Assembly: GCA_900757655.1 (NCBI GenBank)
Contig: CAAEOT010000004.1
Location: 1 to 50,294 of the forward strand
From: an uncultured Oscillospiraceae bacterium
GTDB taxonomy: Bacteria > Bacillota > Clostridia > Oscillospirales > Oscillospiraceae
Direction: 5' to 3'
DNA: 50,294 nucleotides
The notes beneath the pieces are model-generated. The model saw only the letters and a program-made list of their open reading frames with translations, was not told where the DNA came from and did not search any database. Numbering within the stretch: position 1 is the first letter of the stretch; every line of letters starts with the position of its first letter. Shown here piece by piece: positions 45,209 to 50,294 of the stretch. Both the position numbers and the translations under genes were made by a program.

Positions 45209-46681
45209 TCAGCTCCAGCCGAGCGTCTGCGTGCAGAAGCTCTGCAGGATCGTGGCGACCTGCTCGCGCGCGGCATCGCCCTGCGGCTGCAGGAAGATGC
45301 CGTCGTCCGTCTCCGCGCCGGAGATCAGCTCCAGCGCCACGGCGTCGGCCATGGCGGCCTGCGCCCAGTCGGACACGCTTGCCCCGTCCGGGAAGGCAGA
45401 GAGGTCGGCCGGCGTCCACGTGTGCTTGAGGTGCTGCACCATGTCCGCATAGCCCATGAGGATGACGGCGATCTGCTCGCGCGTGACGGGCGACTCGGGG
45501 TCGAACGTCGTGGCTGACGTGCCGGCGACGACGCCGGTCTGGTACGCCCAGAGGATGGCGTTCTGATACCAGTCGTTCGTGAGGTCGGTGAACGGGGTCG
45601 TGCCGGTAACGGCCGGCTCGCCCGCAAGGTTATAGAGGATCTGCACGATCTGTGCGCGCGTCGTCACGCCCTTGGGCGCGAAGGTGTGCGCGTCGGTGCC
45701 GGACATGAGGCCTGTCTTGACACAGAAGGCGATGCCGGGGTAGGACCAGAGCGCAAAATCCACGTCGTCAAACTGCTGGTACGCCGGGATCTCGGGATCG
45801 GTAAAGCGCAGGGACTCCGCGCCGCAGCGCTTGCAGGTCGTGCGCACGCGGCCGCCCTGCGCGCCGCTGGGCTCGGCCACGGTCACGCCCTCGCCCCAGT
45901 CGTGGCCGAGCGCGGGGATGGCTTCGGTCTCGGTCTCGGCGCAGCCGGCGTCCGTGCAGGTGCGGGTGCGCACGCCGGGCTCGTCACAGGTGGGCTCGGT
46001 CGTGACGGTCCAGTCGCCGAAGTGGTGGCCGGTTACGGCATTGTAGTCCACGCTCGCAAGGCGCAGGAGCGTGTTGTGCTCGCCGACTTCGACGGCCTGC
46101 CATGCTTCCTTCGAGCCGCCGAAGTGCACCGTGCGCAGCGCGAGGCAGCCGGAGAACGCACTGTCGCCGATGGCCGTGACGCTTGCGGGGATGGTGATCT
46201 CCTTGAGCGCCGCGCAGTCGCTGAACGTGCGCGTGTCGATGCGCGCCACGCCGGGCAGGATCGTCACGGCAGCGAGCGCCGTGCAGCCCTGAAACGCCCC
46301 GCCGCCGGTGCTCTCGAGAGTGCCTGGCAGCGTGACCGCCGCGAGCTTTTCACAATAGGCGAAGGCCGCCGTGCCGAGGGTGGTCAGACCTGCGGGCAGG
46401 GTGACTGCCTCGAGATTCGCGCACTTGAGGAACGCGCCCATGCCGATGCCCGTCACGCCCGCGCCGATCTCGGCGCGCACGATCCTGCTGTTGACGGCAA
46501 ATGCGTTGGCGCTGATCTCGCCGCTGCCGGTGACGGTCAGCGTACCGGCGGTGTCGAGCGTCCAGGTCAAACCGTCACCGCAGGTGCCGGTCTGCACATC
46601 GTCCGCCGCAAAGGCTGCCATCGGCAGCAGCGTCAGCAGCAGGCACAGCACGAGCGCTGCACTCAGAAGTTTCTTTTTCAT
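45209..46681 (-). CDS. SLH-domain surface protein B with BspA-type leucine-rich repeats
   Basis: 490 residues. Signal peptide (to ~AFA 26); an LRR_5/BspA-like region (~50-205) with repeats such as GMGAFLKCANLEAVTLPAGL and DSAFSGCLALRTVHFGG; a Cys-rich GHHFGDW...GHDWGEG region with CTDAGC and CKRC; and three SLH repeats to the end. Probably wall-anchored, with the LRR part displayed for binding. ATG 46681 follows AAGGAG. Own promoter at 46719-46747. Confidence 0.93.
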   Translation of the reverse strand: MKKKLLSAALVLCLLLTLLPMAAFAADDVQTGTCGDGLTWTLDTAGTLTVTGSGEISANAFAVNSRIVRAEIGAGVTGIGMGAFLKCANLEAVTLPAGLTTLGTAAFAYCEKLAAVTLPGTLESTGGGAFQGCTALAAVTILPGVARIDTRTFSDCAALKEITIPASVTAIGDSAFSGCLALRTVHFGGSKEAWQAVEVGEHNTLLRLASVDYNAVTGHHFGDWTVTTEPTCDEPGVRTRTCTDAGCAETETEAIPALGHDWGEGVTVAEPSGAQGGRVRTTCKRCGAESLRFTDPEIPAYQQFDDVDFALWSYPGIAFCVKTGLMSGTDAHTFAPKGVTTRAQIVQILYNLAGEPAVTGTTPFTDLTNDWYQNAILWAYQTGVVAGTSATTFDPESPVTREQIAVILMGYADMVQHLKHTWTPADLSAFPDGASVSDWAQAAMADAVALELISGAETDDGIFLQPQGDAAREQVATILQSFCTQTLGWS

Positions 46682-46718
46682 GCCATTTCTCCTTTTGTTT
46701 TCAATTATTGCTACATTC

Positions 46719-46747
46719 AGTATACCGGAAGCCGCACCCAGCCGCAA
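46719..46747 (-). promoter_or_regulatory. sigma-A promoter for SLH proteins B and A
   Basis: Minus strand: TTGCGG (46747-46742), 17-bp spacer, TATACT (46724-46719). Confidence 0.83.
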
Positions 46748-46780
46748 GAAAATCTTTGCACCACAGGTACGAAAAACGGC

Positions 46781-46812
46781 AAAAAACCGGCGCCCCGTTC
46801 AGGGGCACCGGT
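46781..46812 (-). terminator. terminator after SLH protein C gene
   Basis: Minus strand: ACCGGTGCCCC / GGGGCGCCGGT stem (one G-U), then T6. Confidence 0.93.
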
Positions 46813-46829
46813 TTGGTGTTGGGTTTGAT

Positions 46830-49583
46830 TTACGCGGGGATCTTGCAGAAGCCCTCTAGGAGCGTGGCGACCTGCGCGCGGGTCGCCTGCCCCTGCGGCA
46901 GGAGCCGGAGCTCACCGTTGATCTCGGCACCGTTGAGAATGCCGAGCGCGACCGCCTCGGCCACGGCGTCACGCGCCCAGTCGGACACGTCCGCCCCATC
47001 CGGGAAAGCCGAGAGGTCGGCGGGCAGCCATGTGTGGTCGCGGTGCTGCACCATGTCCGCATAGCCCATGAGGATGACGGCGATCTGCTCGCGCGTGACG
47101 GGCGCGTCTGGGTCGAACGTCGTGTCCGACGTGCCGGCGACGACGCCGGTCCGATACGCCCAGAGCACTGCATCCTGATACCAGTCGGACGTGAGGTCGG
47201 TAAACGGGGTCGTGCCGGCGACGGCCGGCTCGCCCGCGAGGTTATAGAGCACCTGCACGATCTGCGCGCGGGTCATCACGGCGTCGGGCGCGAAGGTCAT
47301 ATCACTTGTGCCGGACATCAGGCCGTTGGTCACACAGTAGCGGATGCCGGGGTAGGCCCAGTTGAAAGGATTGAGATCCGTGAAGCGATCCATCGGATCG
47401 GGCGTGTTCACGGTCGTGCGCCAGAGCTGCGTGCCCATGAAGGGATTGGCCGTACCGATAACCATCCAGCCCTGCTCGTCGTTCGTAGCGAAGGCACGCA
47501 GACCATGGTTGTACGGATCGCCGAAGCCGTCGCGCGTGAGCGTCTCGAGCGTGAGCTTGCCGTTGTCGGACGTGATGGTATACAGGCCGAAGCCGCGCGT
47601 GGCGGTCGAGAGCTTTTTCAGGCAGATGCACAGATCCTTCATGTTTTCCAGCTCGGTGATGCGCACGAGCGTTTCATAGAGCTTCTTGAGTGCATCGGGC
47701 AGCTTGCCGCTGAGGCTCGCATAGAGGTCGTTCGCCTTCTGGTAGCGCGCAACAAAGCCCGAAATATCGTTCGTCTCGACGAGGTCGGTCAGCTCGCCGA
47801 GCAGCGCATTGAGCTCGTTGAGCCGGCGCAGCGTGTTTGCACTGTAGGGCGCGTCGTACACGCCGTCCTTGAGCGCCTGACGCATCGTGTCGTACTGGGT
47901 ATCGGTCATGGTGAAGAGTTCGGGGCTCTCGGCATTGACCGCATCGACGGCGGCATCGATCGCTGCGGCGGCATCGCCGGAGCCGGCGGCGAACAGTGTG
48001 CCGTCGCCGTTATTTTTGTTCTTATCCAGCAGGAGCTTGAGCAGCACCTTGAGGTAGCCGATCTGGCTGGCCCACTCGTCACGCGACATATGCAGCAGGT
48101 CGCCGTTGGTAAACTGGCCGAGCGGCTCGAGCAGGGAGCTGGTGTCGAACGTGCCGAGGAAGAGCTTGCCGTCAAAGACCTTCGACTGCCAGAAATACTG
48201 GTTTTCATAGTCGCCGAAGCCGGAGCGCTTGCACAGGATGCCGCCGGCCGGGAACATCTTCGTCCGCTCGCCGACGACGAGCTCCATCTGCTCGGTGCCG
48301 TCCGCGCCGATGGACATCCGGTAGAGGTTCACCGACTGCTCCAGGTTGCGCGCAAGGAAGCCGAAGTCCTGATCGAACATGAGCTCCTCGAGCGGGATCT
48401 CCTCGTCGTTGTATTCGCCGATGTAGAGGTAGCCGTCATAAATGCACAGATTGCAGGCCGCGGCGCGCGTGCGCTCGGGGTCGATGCCGAAGGTGTACTT
48501 CGCACCGTCGGCCTTGTCGCCGACGACCGACGTCCACGTCCATGCCGCGGGGTCGTTCCAGTCGCCGGAGCAGTTGCCGCGCACGATGGCGAACGAGCGC
48601 ATGTTGTCGCCCACGCGCGTGGCAGGCGTGCCGGTGCACATGGCGACGTAGAGACTGCCGTGATACTCGACCATCTCCCAGATGCCGCCGCCGTAGACGC
48701 TGTCGACAAAGTGCACGGCCGGGTAGTTACAGAGATCGGACTGCGTGGCGATCTTCGTGAAGCCCTGCGACGGGTTGTCGCTGATGAGCAGGTAGCCGCC
48801 GTCAACGCCGACGTTGCTGATGACGAGCTTGCCGTCATAGACCGCCATGCCGCGGATGCCGGTGCAGACGCCCTCTTTGTATGCCTGCACGTACTCCTGC
48901 ATGTTTTCAAGCCCCGTGTAGACGCACCGGAAGCTATCGTTCTTCGGGTCGACTTCATAGACGCTCGGCAGGCCGACGCGGCCGTTGGCGGTCACGCTGC
49001 CGCAGAAATAGATCTTATCCTTATAGAGAATGGCGTTGCGGAACAGCGGCGTGACGCCGTTGAGGGAGTTGGCCATGATCAGCTTGACCTCCCCGGTGTG
49101 GACGTTGATCTTGACAAGGATGCCGTCGGAAACACCGCCGTCCTCCTCACCGTAGAAAAACGTGCCGTTAAAGATGGCGTTGAGCTCGGCGCGCATGACC
49201 TCCTCGTCAAACTTGTGCCCCATGACGCTGTCCATGGCCGAGAGGGTCTTGCCCATGGCGGCGTAGCACGTGCCGACATAGACATAGTCGCCGTAGGCCA
49301 TGGCCGCCCAGGAGTAGCTTTGTCCGCGGTCGCCCTGACCGTCCGCTCCGGTGACCGTGCCGGTCACGGCAACCGTGCCATCGCCGGTATAGTCCACGAT
49401 GCCGTCCGGCGTGCCGGGCGCTTTGTCCGCGTGCGAGATCTTGCCGAATGTGTAGTCTCCGGCGTCGTAAGTATAAGGAGTCTCGGACTGCGCGGTGTTC
49501 ACCGCCAGTGCCGGAACCATCAGGCTCATAGTCATGGCCGCAATCAGCAGCAGGGTCAGGAGCCTGCGCGTGCGGGTTTTCAT
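46830..49583 (-). CDS. SLH-domain surface protein C with beta-propeller-like N-terminal region
   Basis: 917 residues. Signal peptide (MKTRTRRLLTLLLIAAMT..., ending ALA ~28). Residues ~45-480 show recurring blade-like units (DYVYVGTCYA, DKIYFCGSVT, GKLVISNVGV, GSLYVAMCTG, GYLYIGEYND, GKLFLGTFDT) as in a beta-propeller, though I cannot name the family. A helical part (~500-640) follows, then another propeller-like end (GLYTITSDNGKLTLETL, GWMVIGTANPF) and three SLH repeats (~730-917) highly similar to those of protein B. ATG 49583 follows GAGGAGG. Largest surface protein of the cluster. Confidence 0.9.
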   Translation of the reverse strand: MKTRTRRLLTLLLIAAMTMSLMVPALAVNTAQSETPYTYDAGDYTFGKISHADKAPGTPDGIVDYTGDGTVAVTGTVTGADGQGDRGQSYSWAAMAYGDYVYVGTCYAAMGKTLSAMDSVMGHKFDEEVMRAELNAIFNGTFFYGEEDGGVSDGILVKINVHTGEVKLIMANSLNGVTPLFRNAILYKDKIYFCGSVTANGRVGLPSVYEVDPKNDSFRCVYTGLENMQEYVQAYKEGVCTGIRGMAVYDGKLVISNVGVDGGYLLISDNPSQGFTKIATQSDLCNYPAVHFVDSVYGGGIWEMVEYHGSLYVAMCTGTPATRVGDNMRSFAIVRGNCSGDWNDPAAWTWTSVVGDKADGAKYTFGIDPERTRAAACNLCIYDGYLYIGEYNDEEIPLEELMFDQDFGFLARNLEQSVNLYRMSIGADGTEQMELVVGERTKMFPAGGILCKRSGFGDYENQYFWQSKVFDGKLFLGTFDTSSLLEPLGQFTNGDLLHMSRDEWASQIGYLKVLLKLLLDKNKNNGDGTLFAAGSGDAAAAIDAAVDAVNAESPELFTMTDTQYDTMRQALKDGVYDAPYSANTLRRLNELNALLGELTDLVETNDISGFVARYQKANDLYASLSGKLPDALKKLYETLVRITELENMKDLCICLKKLSTATRGFGLYTITSDNGKLTLETLTRDGFGDPYNHGLRAFATNDEQGWMVIGTANPFMGTQLWRTTVNTPDPMDRFTDLNPFNWAYPGIRYCVTNGLMSGTSDMTFAPDAVMTRAQIVQVLYNLAGEPAVAGTTPFTDLTSDWYQDAVLWAYRTGVVAGTSDTTFDPDAPVTREQIAVILMGYADMVQHRDHTWLPADLSAFPDGADVSDWARDAVAEAVALGILNGAEINGELRLLPQGQATRAQVATLLEGFCKIPA

Positions 49584-49652
49584 AAGATGTCCTCCTCTCA
49601 GAAGCTCATGCATATGTAACGGATTTTGGCTTTTTCACATGATTGCATCCTT

Positions 49653-49680
49653 ATTGTAACCGATGTTAACACATTGTCAA
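49653..49680 (-). promoter_or_regulatory. promoter of SLH protein C with overlapping cre-like site
   Basis: Minus strand: TTGACA (49680-49675), 16-bp spacer, TACAAT (49658-49653). TGTAACCGATGTTA (49655-49668, plus strand) matches the CcpA cre consensus TGWAANCGNTNWCA at 13 of 14 positions and overlaps the -10. A cre site here would allow carbon repression; hprK lies in the same window. Not proven. Confidence 0.65.
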
Positions 49681-49870
49681 TAATTATCTTCTGAGAAATG
49701 TATCAAAAGCAAAGAATTTTGTATACCTGCAATACGCACATTCCCCGTATTTGTATATATTTCCGACACTTTTCCGAATCTGATACCATTATATATACAT
49801 GACGGAGTGCCGGATTTCTCCATCTTGCCGAACAGCTCTGTCCGCACGCGAGCATGCCGGCCCATAAGGT
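49681..49870. other. AT-rich intergenic stretch between SLH gene and IS element
   Basis: No gene. It is noticeably AT-richer than the rest of the window (for example the TATATATAC-like run near 49790-49800). This may be insertion-site sequence or the promoter side of the flanking units; I see no further structure. Confidence 0.5.
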
Positions 49871-49896
49871 GAGTGAATTGTCAAACTAAGTGCAAC
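49871..49896. mobile_element. probable terminal inverted repeat of the IS30-family element
   Basis: The stretch around GTCAAACTAAGTGCAAC lies at the transposase 3' end and overlaps its stop, as expected for IS30-type ends. The matching end is outside the window, so the boundary is only estimated. Confidence 0.5.
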
Positions 49897-50294
49897 AGGA
49901 AGCAAGTTCAAAGTCCCACAAGTCCTGAGCAGAACGGAAATTAAGAACCTTACGAGGCCTGGCGTTCATAAGCGCCAGGTTTCGTTTTAGAGTGGCAGGA
50001 GCAACACGCGCCAGATTTCTGCCTTTCGGATAAAACGCTCGAAGCAAGCCGTTTGCATTTTCATTCGTGCACTTTTGCCACGCACAGTATGGATCGGCAA
50101 AATATACTTTACAGCCAATCCGCCGCTTGATCTTGCGCCAGTTCGCAAATTCCGTTCCCCTGTCGCAGGTGATCGTTTTGACCAGCTGCGGAGGGAATTG
50201 CGCGAGTGCAGAAACGATCGCGTTCTCCATAGTCTCGGCTCTTCGGTCGGGCATTTTGACCGCAATGTAAAACCGCGTCTTGCGCTCTGCCAGA
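49886..50294 (-). CDS. IS30-family transposase, C-terminal part (cut by window edge)
   Basis: The reading frame enters from the right edge (LAERKTRFYIAVKMPDRRAE...) and ends at TAG 49888-49886. It contains the DDE catalytic core end of the IS30 family: TCDRGTEFANW (second Asp) and CTNENANGLLRAFYPKG (Glu). An ATG at 50254 is internal, not the start. The sequence overlapping the stop (GAGTGAATTGTCAAACTAAGTGCAAC reverse side, 49871-49896) is likely the inverted-repeat end of the element; the other end lies beyond the window. Confidence 0.9.
   Translation of the reverse strand, partial: LAERKTRFYIAVKMPDRRAETMENAIVSALAQFPPQLVKTITCDRGTEFANWRKIKRRIGCKVYFADPYCAWQKCTNENANGLLRAFYPKGRNLARVAPATLKRNLALMNARPRKVLNFRSAQDLWDFELASCCT

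Overview
The window is about 50 kb of a GC-rich, Gram-positive (monoderm) Clostridia chromosome. It most resembles the gut Oscillospiraceae group (Oscillibacter, Intestinimonas and relatives). The signs are HrcA/CIRCE heat-shock control, HPr kinase, RapZ and WhiA, zinc-type L33 and L28, lipoproteins, surface-layer-homology (SLH) proteins, a yjdF and a lysine riboswitch, and strong GC bias at third codon positions with AGGAGG ribosome sites. No database search was run; names rest on recognised families and motifs.

Layout. Positions 1-5.1 kb hold a ClC-type anion transporter and a ribbon-helix-helix protein gene followed by clpB. On the minus strand at 5.1-6.8 kb lie vanZ-like, tk and a uridine kinase gene broken by one in-frame amber codon. 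6.9-13.1 kb is a purine nucleoside module: deoD, a BMP-type lipoprotein, then an ATPase and two permeases under a second promoter. 13.2-15.3 kb is a lysine riboswitch and an NhaC-family transporter with an unusual cysteine-rich N-terminus. 15.3-17.7 kb is rpmG-secE-nusG-rplK-rplA, ending at a terminator without rplJL. 17.7-21.5 kb carries small accessory genes: a membrane protein, a short ORF, an EamA transporter, a yjdF riboswitch with yjdF, a GNAT and a HAD phosphatase. 21.8-26.8 kb (minus) is hrcA-grpE-dnaK-dnaJ under CIRCE, then rpmB. 27.6-34.9 kb (plus) is hprK-murB-rapZ-whiA-dnaE, with no yvcK between rapZ and whiA. 35.0-37.6 kb holds two tandem CNNM/CBS proteins. 37.8-41.0 kb is a TAXI-TRAP transporter, followed by a lipoprotein. 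42.2-44.2 kb (minus) is a two-component system. 44.3-49.6 kb (minus) holds three related SLH surface proteins. The right edge cuts an IS30-family transposase.

The most unusual observation is the TAXI solute-binding lipoprotein at 37875-38882. Its sequence is in circularly permuted order: the block that normally forms the C-terminus lies directly after the lipobox, and the protein stops where that block would normally begin. Other points of note are a hairpin lodged between the clpB Shine-Dalgarno and its ATG, the amber-split udk, the CxxCxGxG pair on the lysine transporter, and transcription terminators placed between binding-protein and permease genes in both uptake systems.

Nearly every transcription unit starts at a recognisable sigma-A promoter (16-17 bp spacers) and ends in a strong intrinsic terminator, so the operon map is well supported by sequence alone.
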